Source: Crossaster papposus (taxonomy: Eukaryota > Echinodermata > Asteroidea > Velatida > Solasteridae). From it: 64,000 nucleotides of DNA. The notes below the pieces were generated by a model, which searched no databases, had not been told where the DNA came from, and saw nothing but the letters and a program-made list of their open reading frames with translations. The DNA lies in the NCBI GenBank assembly GCA_037893245.1, contig JBAIAA010000412.1, forward strand, positions 992,001 to 1,056,000. Reading direction: 5' to 3'. Position numbers and translations under genes: made by a program. Of the stretch, positions 10,863 through 23,993 are shown piece by piece; within the stretch, counting starts at the first letter, position 1, and every line of letters begins with the position of its first letter.

Positions 10863-11976
10863 AATATCTTCGCATTTTGTTAAATGGGCTTGCAATATAA
10901 TGTAGACAAATCTTGTGAGCTGACAACATTACTAGTTTCGTTGCAATAATAACTTTTAGTTTTATGATTTGTTTGTACATTTTATTGCCTTATTTGACAA
11001 CTCGTGATTTATCCATATGTGTAGGACTTGTTTTGCTGAATTAAACATTTTTTCCGAAAAATAAAAATAAAATTTGTTTTGGGATGTACTGTAGATTTCT
11101 TATATATGTTTTCAGAGCGAGGTGTAATACTACAACCATAAAGTGCTGTGGTCATTTTACACCAATATATCAAAATATGAATATAACAACAACATTTTGA
11201 GCTATTTTAATTCAAATAAAGGTGCTTTTTGGATAAATGATACCAAGTTTGGTGTTGTATGTGATGAGTTATGATAACCTAATTTTCCCCTGATTCTACA
11301 GTCCCCAATGTAAAGTTTCTTTATTTTTTTTTAATCGACTCGCCTACGAATACAAATGGTGAAAGTGTTTCAAAAAAGTTCTGCCCAAGAATATTTGACA
11401 ACACCTAAATAAAATATATATATACATATAAAATGTTGCTGTAAAAATAGCAATTATTAAAGAGATGAAACAATCCTAATATATTTACTTATCGGTCCTC
11501 ATTTGTACTTTATTTTTACACAGTCTTTTTTTACTGTAATATTTCTGTAAGCCCACCCACAACTTGAATCTAAATTGTCCTCTTTACACAAAAAATACCT
11601 TTAAAAAAAATTCAAAAAGATCCCAATGTGGGTGAAACTTAGTTACTCCACTGCTTTGGGCAAAAATATTTGTTTTTAAATTGATTAAATTAATACTGCA
11701 ATTTATGTTAATACATGTACTACAAACTGAGGTTAATGCATAAATATGACCTGTTTTTATTTAATACTGCCTGTTGCTTTCAAGCTACTCTTCTTTAAAA
11801 GACCAACTGATGTAATTTGGTCTTGTAAATTTGTTCTGTACACATTTTCGAGAATTTTTTTATAAGTCATTTTGCAGCTGCCAAACACATGCCATGTATG
11901 TGTTGCGGAAATCCTGCTCTTGGCTGTTACACACACTTTTGGAAGAAGATACATGTATGATGTATTTTTGGGGTGT

Positions 11977-11996
11977 GGGGGGGGGGGGGGGGGGGG
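11977..11996. repeat. Poly-G tract (20 G)
   Basis: Uninterrupted G homopolymer between the CPOX and NOTUM 3' ends. Confidence 0.9.
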
Positions 11997-12374
11997 TGCA
12001 TGATTTGTTTTATTTTTGATGCCTGAGAGTTTTTTCAGTAATTTATTATTGCCTGTTTTGACATGTGACATTATGATTTCGTAATATGCCAGAAACAATC
12101 TCTTTTATTGCCCAAACTTTCACACTTTAACAAATTGTTAAAGTGTGAATAATAGTGGTTCAGAAAGAATACCGCAAAATAGAATATTCATAGAAACAAA
12201 TATTATTATGTGTGTTTAATAATATTAAAATTGAATTTAGGACTGCTATACTGTTGAGGATTATACAAATTACATGAAATCTGTGTGGTCTACCGAGAGT
12301 TTAATTATCACTTTTGAAAATATAAATGGGTGGCCTAAAAATCTAGAGTCCCTGTAACCATGGTGATCGTCTCC

Positions 12375-15300
12375 TTAGTTACGCGCTGCCTCGGCCAGCA
12401 TTTGCATAGCTACAGCTGGATCCACCATGGAAAGCGCCCTCTCATCCAATCCCATCTGCTCGGCCAGCGCGCTGAGGTCCAGACCAAACAGTCGCATGAA
12501 AGACAGAAATTCCATGTCCTCATCTGGGGATGTAACGGCAAAGATAGATTCATTTAAAACATTTTAATTTGTAGAAAGATCTTCCGGTGTTTTTTTTTGT
12601 TGGCACAATTTATTGTATACATGTAAGTTGCGCAACATTTCATGCAGCGCCACATTTTTAGTTCCAACACATTTCATGACGGTTTCACAGTGCTGTAAGT
12701 TGTGGTGTAACGACTGAAAATGAACAATTGTTTTTACTAGTAATTGTGATCGTCACATCTTTTTATTACGTAACTTATCAAGGTTGATAAAAGACACTAA
12801 GAGCTTTGTGTTTAAGGTTAATTAATTGCTATTTTGCTTCTGACATTCGTTTTGTCACATGATTTTGAACAATTAAAGTAGGATACTACTATTTTCAAAA
12901 TGGCGGGCAGAGTTGATTTATCAACTGCTTCATGATTAAATTAAATCACACACAAAACAGCCACCATAATTGCTGTTTTATTATCCTCCAGGATGTTTAC
13001 ATTATTTAAAACGATGCGTGAAATAAACCGTATGTTTTATTGCGCAGCTGAGCAACAAATTTGTTGCATAAGTCCTACGCCTGGCATAAGTTGTGCAGTG
13101 TTTAGTGAAATTAGCTGCCAGTCTGCAAACCAGGGTCGAAGTTTATGCCGAAGTTTGGGCTCGGTATAGCAGAAAATTATTTTAACCCAAAGCACTATGA
13201 GTGCTTTACTTGTTTTTTACACATAGGTGCTCACTATGTTATAATTATGTTAGCAGAAAATTAGAGGCTCATATGCTACCATAACATTGTACCCAGTTGG
13301 AAGCCCCTTGTCCCATGCCTACCTGTGAATGGGTTTCTCATCTTGGGACAATGTGGATTGCAGTGAGGACACGTCGCATGGTCCAGTAGTCGTTGCTGAC
13401 ACTTTTTCTTGGTCCGAGTGGTTGACCGCTTGGCTCCGGCCCTTGGGTTATCACCCTGCATCTCTTGGTCCATTGCTTGGCTGCTCCGACGGCCGTTTCG
13501 TCTCTTGTTCTTCTTTACTCTTCTCTCTGGCTCGTCTATTAAGATAAAAGTTAGAAGGAATTGAGGAATCTTAATTTTTTGAAATCACCGTTGTGGTTTA
13601 GTATTATAACCAACCAAATTGTTCATGATAATTATACGGATCCTAGGATTAACCCTATACTGCCTTGGGTAAGTGCAAATTCCTTTTAAAATTTGAGGAT
13701 TCAGGATTGTTAGGGTTAATCTCAAAATCAACCTTTTCCTCACAAACATTTAGGGCTATATTGTTGTGTAAGCACTACGTAATTAAAACATGCATCAAGC
13801 TACAAAGTACACTGGAACACTAACAGAAAGCCAAACACATTATTAGATCCATTGATGTAATATCTGAACTGGAGGAACTGAGAATTTGATGTTGCTTGTC
13901 AAACAAAAGTGTGGTTGGAGTAGTGAAGCTCAGTTTGTGTCGTAAACATTTTGTTGTGATTTGTAGAAAAGGACTTGTTTTTTGTTGCAGATTATCATTG
14001 CCATGACAACAACAAACCTGCACTTCGTTTCCATGGCCACCAACCACCTCCTCCGCTATCTTCATCGTCCTCATTATCCCCTACCGTTGTCGGAGGTGAT
14101 GCGGTTGTCGCAAGCCACCCGCTCCCAAATTCCTCGGGATTTATCGTTTCTTGGGAGTAGCTAAAGAGGGGCCCCCATTCTTCCCTTGTCAAATCTGGCA
14201 CTGCATGAGATATCACCATGGAGACCAGTTCAGAACCTGCCAAAGTCTTTTTTACACCTTATCTGCGGCTGTTTTATGTTTTTATCTTTGCGTGTAGGGT
14301 AGAAGCAGGAGATGGATTATTTTGCTGATTTTAAAGGATTTTATTTGGCTGGTTTTTGAGGAATTTGGATTTTGATAAATGATTTTCCGCAGGATTCCCG
14401 AGGGCTCTGGCTTTTATGAGGAGATGGCTGTGGCTGGTTCATATTTGTCATTACAAAACAGTAGTATAATTGTTGTTTTCAGATTTCTAAGACGTGCTTA
14501 AAAGCAGATTTGCATGCAGATTTTGTAGCAGCTATTTCATGGCAGTCTTTTCTTCTTTACATGTACACAGGTTTGTTCATACCGGTACCTTGGTATTGAC
14601 TTTTTTCCAGTGCACTTTTTTATTCACAAAAAAATAAAGGAAATTGGCTTTCTGTTGTTAGTTCATTTTTATCACATACTAAGTAGGGGAGTTTTACAAT
14701 GTACGAAATAGAAGAGCATATGAATTAGTGCTGTCCCAATTTACTTTTTCTTGCGTTCAGATACCATTCTTTGAATGTTAGATACAATCTGCCTCCCATA
14801 AGAAAGTGATGTGAAAAATTAAGGGCCAATTTCATGGAGCTGCTAAGCACTAAAGTTTGCTTAGCACAACAACAATTCATCAGTGAAAACAGGTTACCAG
14901 CTAATGTTCTTTTCATGCTAAGCAAGAATAAGCTGAATACCAAACAATATACATCACCTGGAAATTTGGTTTGTAACCGGTTTTTTTTGCCAAGCAATGT
15001 TTATGCTAAGCAACTTTCCAAGTGGAAATTGTTACTCTTTTCAATGCTAGTGTCCTGGGATTTTATATTTTTGCATTGCAATTCTAATAGAAAATAGCTT
15101 TTTTGCAAAAAATGGCGTTCCTCTTAAAGTGACATTCATACATGGCACAAAGAAAAATGCACATTTGTGACGTCATGGGTGATTTTCATATTGAAATTCG
15201 CAAAAATTGAAAACATTTCAACTCGGCAAATTTTGCAGCGAATATGTCAAGTTCGCATCGCCTTTAAAAAGAGTTCTCTGTTCGAGCTTGTTAGTTCTTG

Positions 15301-18300
15301 GGGAAGTTATTGTATGTATTGCAGTACAGTGTTAGATCTACATACAAACACCAAAGCAAACATGCATTCCATGCATTACAGCAGCAAAATATAATCAGCA
15401 CCCAAAAAACAATAAAAGAATTCACAACTTTCAAAAATAAATGGACAGTATTCAAGATATATTTAGCATTAATAATCTCATTTCATATCAAGTTTAAAAC
15501 AAGCCAATATGCCCTCTGAGTATACCTAAGAGATGCCATCTGCCTTGGGTTATTCAGATAAAAATCCTTTTGAGCAGTAACCAGATTCGTTCAGACGAGG
15601 AAAAGGTTTGTGTATCCACTCAAAAACATTCTTATCAATAGTTAGGCTCATTAGTACTTTAGTCTTGTTAGTTGTGAATGCTGTTTGCTCTAGTTGTGTT
15701 GGTTGAGTATACTCGGGCCACCTTTCTAGAGCAGTCGAAGTATGCCTATAACTACAGTCCTTGCACAGACTTAGTAAGACCTGTGCCTTTTAGTAATGCC
15801 CCCTCTGGGGCAAATCAGTGGTCACCAAGTAACTGGAGGGAGGTTCTTTAATTGAAGCTGTGCCCTAATTATTGGCTTCGGCTTGAAATTACACATGTCT
15901 ATGGTAGCAGCTGCACCCATTTCCCATAAACTCGTGTGTAAATTTAAGCCGCAAAAAATTAATTCGGACACGGCCTGACTTACGTTCTGGCTCATTCTTC
16001 TTCAGCCAGCATTTAAGGGCTTTGGGAAGTCCGACGTTCCGCACTTGAATACTGGTCCAGTCACTACAGAGGAGAAAATTGTAATCCTATTTGAAAAAAG
16101 GGTTTACCAAAAACAAAGACTTAATCCACACTAAATTTTGAATAAGCTTCTATTACAAACTATTGCAAGTGATAAAGTATTATTACTGCATGAAGCAGTA
16201 ATAATATTGAAACTTTATTGAAATGACTTACCTTTTTGTAAGGATCATGTGAGCGTAGCAAGCTGGAGCAAATACTGCACTGAAAGACGAACAAAGAAAT
16301 GACATTCTTTAATAATTTAGCTTATTTGTTCCCATTGGCAAGGAACCTAATTTCCCGCTCAAAATTCCTAGCTTCGCATCATTTGACGGTTTTGACCTTT
16401 TAAAACAGATGGTATCACTGGTTTTGAAATGTATAATTGTACAATCAATTTGATTATACTGTTCAATTTTACACGCTCCTGACATATTGATCACATCAAA
16501 GTCTCTCTTACATCAGACTTTCCCAGGCATGTAAAATTTCCTCTTTTAAGCCGATTTAAGTCGATTTCATCTGTTTTGGTTTTGATTTTCCTCTTTTTCT
16601 TCAATTTCTGTGTACAAAAGTAGAGGAAATATTAATCATATTTTTTTTGGCCTAGTTTCCTCTATTTCAAATTTTGTATTGGTAAATGCCTGCTTTTTTA
16701 GTCCAGAAAGAAAAAATGAAAAAGTGGAAGGAAAGCCAATTACGATGCATTACGGAGCGATGCCCTCATGTCCCTTCCTGTCTTCTGCATGAAGTTCCAG
16801 TGTTCAATCTGGATAGGGGGTCCAGACATTCCCACTGTTAACTGAGCTTCATCGTACAGCCACTGGAAGATGAAAACCGGTGCTGAAAGGGCAATCAGAA
16901 TGAAAGATGAGTTAAACCATGGCAAATTACCGACCCAAGAAATGCCACGATAAATGGACCTGTGGAAGGACCTGTGGAAGGACCTGTGGAAGGACCTGTG
17001 GAAGGACCTGTGGAAGGACCTGTGGAAGGACCTGTGGAAGGACCTGTGGAAGGACCTGTGGAAGGACCTGTGGAAGGACCTGTGGAAGGACCTGTGGAAG
17101 GACCTGTGGAAGGACCTGTGGAAGGACCTGTGGAAGGACCTGTGGAAGGACCTGTGGAAGGACCTGTGGAAGGACCTGTGGAAGGACCTGTGGAAGGACT
17201 TGTGGAAGGACCTGTGGAAGGACCTGTGGAAGGACCTGTGGAAGGACTTGTGGAAGGACTTGTGGAAGGACTTGTGGAAGGACTTGTGGGAAAACTTGTG
17301 GAAGGGCTTGTGGAAGGACTTGTGGAAGGACTTGTGGAAGGACTTGTGGAAGGACTTGTGGAAGGACTTGTGGAAGGACTTGTGGGAGAACTTGTGGGCG
17401 GACTTGTGTGAGGACTTGTGTGAGGACTTGTGTGAGAACTTGTGTGAGGACTTGTGGGAGGACTTGTGGGAGGACTTGTGGAAGGACTTGTGGAAGGACT
17501 TGTGAAAGGACTTGTGGAAGGACTTGTGAAAGGACTTGTGGAAGGACTTGGGAAAGGACTTGTGGAAGGACTTGTGGAAGGACTTGTGGGAGGACTTGTG
17601 GAAGGACTTGTGGAAGGACTTGTGGAAGGACTTGTGGAAGGACTTGTGGAAGGACTTGTGATGGATCTGACTGAAACCCGATGATTGCCTAATCATGGCT
17701 AAACTTGTCATTAAAGTTTATGATAGTACAGTAATACTTTAACAACTATCACAGGATAAACCAACCTCTCCCCACCGCCTCCCCAACTCCTTAGCCAATA
17801 GTACAGCTAAAACAATTTGCATAGTGAATGTTCTGCTTGACAGCTAAATAAAACAAAAATCACCCTTCATCAGTCATAATTTGTGTGTGTGTGTGCAAAT
17901 CTCAGAGCATAGCATTTCTATAGATTATGTCCCCCTCCTTCCCCTATCTCTCAATATAAGACAGAAGAGCTGAAGATGACTTACTCTGTAATGTTTCATG
18001 TGTTTGGTAGCCAAAGAAACATTTCCACATCTGCTCCTCGCCGTACATCTCAACGCACCTCTTAGGTGCTAAACTGTTCCACAACCTGCCCAAATGACAC
18101 ATCTTTATTTAGGTTTTTTTATGTACTAATCTTAATTTCCTTGGTAAATATTGATAGTCTTCAATAATAATTAAATTTCCTCAATGTATTTACCTTTTTA
18201 TCAGCCAGTATTCTCAAAATAATGTCTTCCTGTCAAGTTTCACAGTTGTGTGAACTTGGTGTGACATAGATTGTTACACCAACACTAACATTACTCTGTC

Positions 18301-21300
18301 AACAACAGATATACATGTATTGTTAAGAATACCAATTCCCATCCAGTCCCCGACACTGTCTTTTCAGAGAAAAAGTCATTTGCCATTAATGTAAAACTTT
18401 ATGAACACTTCCTCTAAGCCTTAAAAGTTGAATTAGTAATAACCTGCCACTTCAGTGTCAACACAACTTTCTAGGAAACTTAATTGTATAATTACAAACA
18501 AATCAGAAAACTATTGTGTTAATTCCGTTAGAAAAAATGTAACTTGGCGTACATGTATAAACTAATAATAAATGCTCTGACTCAAAGATCTTCATTTATT
18601 TAACTTGAAAACGTATTAAACTCTCACTTTGGAAATGCGCTCTACTTTTACCTTTCAGTATTAGAATACACTGGTTACAATTTGTAACAGGTTCTGGCAA
18701 AATGAGACGGAACTGGGCAGAGTTTGAAATGAGCATTGTAATGCATCAGAAAAGAGACTAAAATTCAATTTGCAATGCTAATTGTTGCGCTTCAATCGGA
18801 CATTGCATAAATAAGTTATTGCTGTTTAAAGTTCTTATTTATCAATATGTCGCAAAAGTAAAATGTTGAGAAAGAGGCCTTTGAAGTTTCGAGTTTTGTA
18901 CATGTGATATTAAAAAATGCCAATAGTTTTTCTAAAAATAAAAACATTTTTATTCCACTTCTTCCATACTATTTCTTAACATACCAAAGATTACAAATAT
19001 TATTAAATCTGAAAATTAAAAATATCACCCATTATTCATTTTTTTTCAGTTTTCTCCAATATGCCCTTTGTCTAGTTGCGTTTCATTTTGCCAGAACACC
19101 TCACATTTAGAGGAAAACAAATCTTGGTTGGACTTACTTGGTTCCTAGCTGCAAGGCAAGAGCTGGATTGCAGTACAGAGCATCATTGCATTCTGCTCCC
19201 GGTGTCTGGTGTTCTTGATCCAAGAACCAACCCGAGTCTACCAGACCAAGGACTTGGGCTGTACTGCCTGCTTCTTCCAGCTTGGAAGCTATACGGTCCA
19301 GGTTCAGGAGAACTCCTGTACCCCCCGCACTTTTCATTAAAACAAAATATAAAAAAAAATTGGAGGGGAGGGGGAGGGGTTTGAAAATTAATATATTTTT
19401 CTAAAATGTAACTAAGGATTTCCCAAAGTTCTTGTGGCACCTTGGCTTGTATTAAGCTCGAAGAAACTTGCACATAGAAGACAATGACAAAAATATTTAA
19501 CATCAGAGTTCATTTGGAGGAAAACCCCAGGTATATTTACTTAGGCATGAAGTGAAGTAAAATCAACTTGCTGGCTCAGGTTGGACTTGAACCCAGGACG
19601 GAAAAATGTAAGACATTGTCAGCATTTGGGACTTTGTGACCAATAACAGCATTACCATTTGACCCTGAGTAACCTTCAGTAACAAATACTATGTGAAACC
19701 AATTACAATGTAACTAGTTTATAGATGAAACCTTTTTGATTTTACGGTTTTTATTTAAACATTTTCCAATTTATCTTCAGTTACAAACCTGCTTCCAGCA
19801 AAGACGATTTGTCGTGCATCCATGAGTCCCACACTAAGAAGTTCCTCAAATACCTCATTTAGTATTAGAGCACCCATAAATGCGTAATCATCTGAAAGAT
19901 AAGAGAACACACAGAGTTGAAACATTTCTCCAACCATGCTTCAACCTTTCTTCATGACAGAATTGTTAAAATTTGCTTACCCATGACCAAGGTTGGTTTC
20001 GAACCTAATCTAAGCTTTCTCAATTGTTATTCATAAATTTAATAAATTTGTTATTGTTTTTGGTTTTCTTTGGGGTGTTTGCTTTTTTGTTTTTGTGTAA
20101 TGACATCAATGTGTAACTTGTCAGTGAGGTTTAACTAGTTCGTGCCGGAGGACTTATATACACACAAAGATTTCCCCAGATTCAAAACGAATGACGCATA
20201 AACATGTCACGAGCAAGGCCGTAAATGTCTGTGAGCAGCGAGCAATGCCGAAAATGCGTGGGTGTGCTTCCCGGTACCATCGGCCTGAACCCGCCCCGGA
20301 TCGAGTTTCGTTAAAAATAATCCCGCGCCTCGGCTCGGTGGTGTTAAAATATACCTGGCGCGAACTGGTTAAAGAACAGGGTCAGTTTCTAAATGTGGGC
20401 ACTGCACTTTAATAAGTTACCAGCTTATTGTGTCTATTGAATGGATTCTGTAATTGGAAGAATTTATTATAGAATATGTTCTGCAAAGCTACAGCAGGAC
20501 TTCTAAGTGCCCTCTCGGTGGACCCATACATACATACCCGACCCCGATGCTGATGCTGTTCCACTCCACACATCACTTGAGCAATAAGGGACATACCTGT
20601 GAACAAAGTACCCAACAAATAGTTGTGGTTTTTAAATTCCACTTCGACCAATTATTTATGAGCAGGCATTTGATATCGCCACTTTAACGGTTTCTTTTCC
20701 ATGGCAGAATTTTACCAAATTTTAAATTAAATAAAAAATTGGCAAAGTGTATAAAGAAATGATGAGAACCGAAAAGTGTTGTAAACTGAGCAATTAATTG
20801 CCAAGATTAATGTTTAGAAACGAGGGTTTGTTTTAACTCTTACCTTTACCATACACTTCTCTTCTTTCCTTTAAAATAAACACAATTTCCTGCAAACAAA
20901 CTTATAGTGTTGAAGTGTCCTTGTTTGTTTTCAAACGAAGATGCCACAACTCCAACCCTCTCAAAAATGTGATCCCATCAAAAAGTAGAAATTCCAGTAG
21001 TTCTTGTATGAAAATATAAAAATAAACACATTCTTGTTGGGTCATCACAAGAGTCTATGCCAGCCCCAGGCAAGGTTGTGGACCCTCCACCTTAGAGAGG
21101 TCAAGTTAGCGGGTCAAATCCATTCACAGCGATAAGTGGCTTAAGTTCCATAAAACTCCTGAGGCATAGAAACTTACACAACATTGGACTTCCAGAAGAC
21201 AGGGTTCTCCTCTGGGTCGGGTGACAAGATTCCGGTACCTTGAAAAAGATACAAGCGATCATTAAAATGGTTAAACTTAAACCATTGATTAACAAGTACG

Positions 21301-23321
21301 TGTCTTGAAATATTGATTGATAAACCCTAACGTTCTAGGGTACAGTATACTGTACTACAAAATACTCCTAAATTCTCATAGGCCAGTGTAGTAAGAGTAC
21401 TGCATACTAATCAAGTAGTATACAGTAGTATGTATTCGATTTTGAGAATGATTACATTGTGCAAAACAAAAATCAGTTTTGTCGTCAATCATTCTACAGG
21501 ATTATGAAAATTTAGTGTATTGGAAAACTCAACTATTGGAAAACAGTTGAGGAACTTTTGTTAATTAATATAGCCAATACATTATGTTAATAGTTATAGC
21601 AGTAAAGTTTTAATCAATACTATATTGATTAGATGTCTATAAATTATATTGAATTTTTTGGCTGTGATCGTTTTGTAGAACACAAATGAAGCTATAATCA
21701 ATACTATATTGATAATTTAGATGTCTATAAATCATATTGGTTTTCTGGCTGTAATCGTTTTGTAGAACACAAATAAACCTATACTCAATACTATATTGAT
21801 TAGATGTCTATACATCGTATTGGTTTTCTGGCTGTAATCGTTTTGTAGAACACAAACAATGCTTTAATCAATACTATATTGATTACTATGTCTATGAATA
21901 ATATTGGTTTTCTGGCTGTAATCGTTTTGTTGAACACAAATAAACCTATACTCAATACTATATTGATTAGATGTCTATACATCGTATTGGTTTTTCTGGC
22001 TGTAATCGTTTTGTAAAAAACAAATAATACTATAAATAAAACTCTATTGATTAGATGTCTAGAAATCATTGGTTTTCTGGCTGTAATCGTTTTATATAAC
22101 ACACTACGATCACACCAACAACTCAAGTCCTAAGGATTTCATGGTTCAAAATTATTGTGCGTTTTGGTTGTGTGATTGACCTGTCAATCAGTACATTAAT
22201 TGATTGGGATACCTGTTTTTGTTTTGAGCCACGTTCTTGAGCTCATGAGCCTGCTGGACGACAACCATCTGTTGTGACAGCTGTCTCTGTCAAAACAATG
22301 CCAACCTCCTGTGAGGAAACAAAATATTACCTCTCAAAAAATACACCAGGCTGACTTTGGAAATCCATTTTACTAGTCATTGGATTGGAGTGGAGAGTAA
22401 AAAAACGGTAGGAAACTTGAGTGAAATTGAAGCTGGGTTTTTGAAGTACACATTACTTTGGTTAAATGTAGAATATTACCTAATAAGCAATACCGCCATG
22501 ACCCCTTTTGGCTTTTTAAAAACCAGAATGAATTTGTCTTAAGTTTGAGTAAGAATTAACATTTCTAGTTAACGTTTTTTGGTTTGTTTTTAAAGAGAGA
22601 AAAAAGGAAATTTTCTTTGTACCTTCAAGAAAAATGAGCCACTTTTTACTTCCCTGAGATTGTCTGAAATAGTATCTGTAAGGAAAAATATAAAAAAGAC
22701 AGGTGTTACGGGCCTAATTTCCTTTCAAGCCTGCTGCCGTAAAGTCTAAGAATACAAATCAGACTTGTTGAGACCACAACACTGATTTGCTGATCTGGAT
22801 GTGAGGGGGGAGGGGAAATTAAAGGAGGAATATTGGCTTGAGAGGGAATAAAGTACCCCTTCTAAAGGCACTTTTGCTTAGTCCCTTAGCCTACATCTGA
22901 AACTTGTCAAACAAGAAGGCTGACTGAATGTTTTGTTCAGCTGAATGTCTAGCCCCTTTTTGTTTGAAACTGAAGTCCCCTTCTCTCTCTAGTTTGTAGA
23001 AATACCCCTGCCATGAATTGCTATTTTTTTCACTTGCCCTGCTGGTGACCCATCATTGCACGTTACTGAGCGATTGACAAGCTCAAACAGCCGCATCTGC
23101 TGCATCTCGCCGCTGAAGCCACAGGTGTGGAGCGCCGAGGCCAGATGCTTGATTTGGGCCATCAGGTTGTCCGGGTCCCCGTCCAACTTGTCGAGGTCTA
23201 AGACATACTCGTTGGACTCCTCTGGGGCGCCAGTCTCTTCGGGCAGGGTGGAGACCCGTCTGGCTGAGGTAATGAGGATGAGGTTGATGAGCAGGAGGAG
23301 AAGGGGTCTTTGCGTTGTCAT
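12375..23321 (-). CDS. NOTUM: Palmitoleoyl-protein carboxylesterase NOTUM, complete
   Basis: Exons in transcript order: 23321-23038, 22675-22623, 22308-22213, 21238-21178, 20596-20538, 19891-19789, 19329-19138, 18085-17985, 16882-16744, 16279-16232, 16063-15984, 13535-13323, 12523-12375 (stop TAA). They sum to 1578 nt, 525 residues; the human protein has 496. NOTUM is a secreted hydrolase that removes palmitoleate from Wnt and so limits Wnt signalling. A hydrophobic signal peptide follows the start ([15 protein letters not shown]). Landmarks are '[10 protein letters not shown]', 'LIFLEGGWHCF', 'YCSSDVWSG', 'AFMGALI', '[12 protein letters not shown]', 'ADSGWF'-like 'VDSGWFLD', '[11 protein letters not shown]' and 'CPHCNPHCP'. 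The catalytic triad is intact: Ser219 (codon split by an intron), Asp327 and His373. All introns are GT-AG except the first, which uses a GC donor (23037-23036). Confidence 0.96.
14820..15120 (+). repeat. Interspersed repeat (family VI) in a NOTUM intron
   Basis: Blocks such as 'catggagctgctaagcac' and 'catgctaagcaa' recur in reverse complement at about 45715-45890 in an HGD intron. It lies in the 2.4-kb intron between NOTUM exons 11 and 12, which otherwise holds no recognisable gene. Confidence 0.5.
16956..17660 (+). repeat. 12-bp minisatellite, about 59 copies, in NOTUM intron 8
   Basis: The unit is GGACCTGTGGAA. Copies before about 17196 are nearly all CCT; later ones are mostly CTT with scattered GAG and AAA variants. 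Because 12 is divisible by 3 and no unit forms a stop, several frames stay open throughout. On the minus strand the SFHK/SFHR-type repeat frame runs directly into exon 9 in its correct frame. Confidence 0.95.
20135..20368. mobile_element. TTAA-flanked MITE, copy C
   Basis: Ends CTAGTTCGTGCCGG and CGCGAACTGG, flanked by TTAA at 20131-20134 and 20369-20372. It lies in NOTUM intron 5 and is 234 bp, the same length as copy B. Confidence 0.75.
21590..22105 (+). repeat. 81-87-bp tandem repeat, about six units, in NOTUM intron 3
   Basis: Each unit carries 'tcaatactatattgatta', 'gatgtctataaatc' and 'ggctgtaatcgttttgta'. The last motif begins near 21661, 21748, 21831, 21914, 21999 and 22080. It has no splice-site role that I can see. 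Confidence 0.9.
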
Positions 23322-23969
23322 TATGCTGGAAAGGGAAAAAAAGAAAGGAGATTTAAGAGAGATTCATCCTTGAAAGTTTAACTTCTGGGTCTTCTTTGCA
23401 TGAAAAAGCTTTAGGGGTCAAGCTGAAGACAGAGTGAGAGGTAAAGCAGTAGCATGGAAGATGGATTTGGAAGAGGAATGTAATGACATCACGGAGGTTG
23501 AGAAGAATGAAGCAGATCGAGAAGTTGTGCTGGAAAGGAGACGAAATGCAATAATTTAGATGATGGCTTGAAAAGCGGGTGCATTTTATTGGAGTACAAG
23601 GTTTACTTAGGGGTGAGGATCAGGTTATTGCACTGAAGAAAAAAAAAGGGAATTTTGTGATGACTATGCAAACAATATAATCCAATAAACCCACACGGGT
23701 ACGGAGTGCTCCGAAGTTTTTAACATAGTGCAGAATTTCCTCTCAACGGTCCAACTTATTGTGGATGCCAGTAATGTACCTAAGTGGGCTCTTATAAGGT
23801 TCAAGGCCTCTCTAAACCCCTAGTGCCTAAACAAAAACGGAAAACCGGGTCTAACAATGAAAACATTCGGCGCTACCCAGGCCAAATCATATTTCATCGT
23901 AATCTGAAACAAGATATCGGATCGCTTGTGCCGCGATCCTTCGTAGCAGAAGGGGTGGTGGTGGGGGAA

Positions 23970-23993
23970 GGGGGGGGGGGGGGGGGGGGGGGG
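23970..23993. repeat. Poly-G tract (24 G)
   Basis: Uninterrupted G homopolymer about 650 bp upstream of the NOTUM start codon. The bases just right of it are locally GC-rich. Confidence 0.9.

Larger units (their letters stand above)
9544..12374. other. Convergent CPOX / NOTUM 3' region
   Basis: Probable 3' UTRs of both genes. Candidate CPOX poly(A) signals are AATAAA near 11065 and 11214; the second is followed by a TG-rich stretch. A candidate NOTUM signal is AATAAA on the minus strand at 12104-12109. Apart from one small minus-strand ORF (10361-10543) and a 20-G run at 11977-11996, I see no other gene. Confidence 0.45.

Noticed and set aside
16954..17711. Long ORFs of Leu-Trp-Lys-Asp, Cys-Gly-Arg-Thr or Ser-Phe-His-Arg repeats as genes
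   Set aside because: They are by-products of a 12-bp repeat free of stop codons; they are open in several frames at once and lie in a NOTUM intron.
20860..20895. Possible extra NOTUM exon with gtaagag donor
   Set aside because: The peptide does not fit between 'WKSNVV' and '[10 protein letters not shown]', which join perfectly without it.
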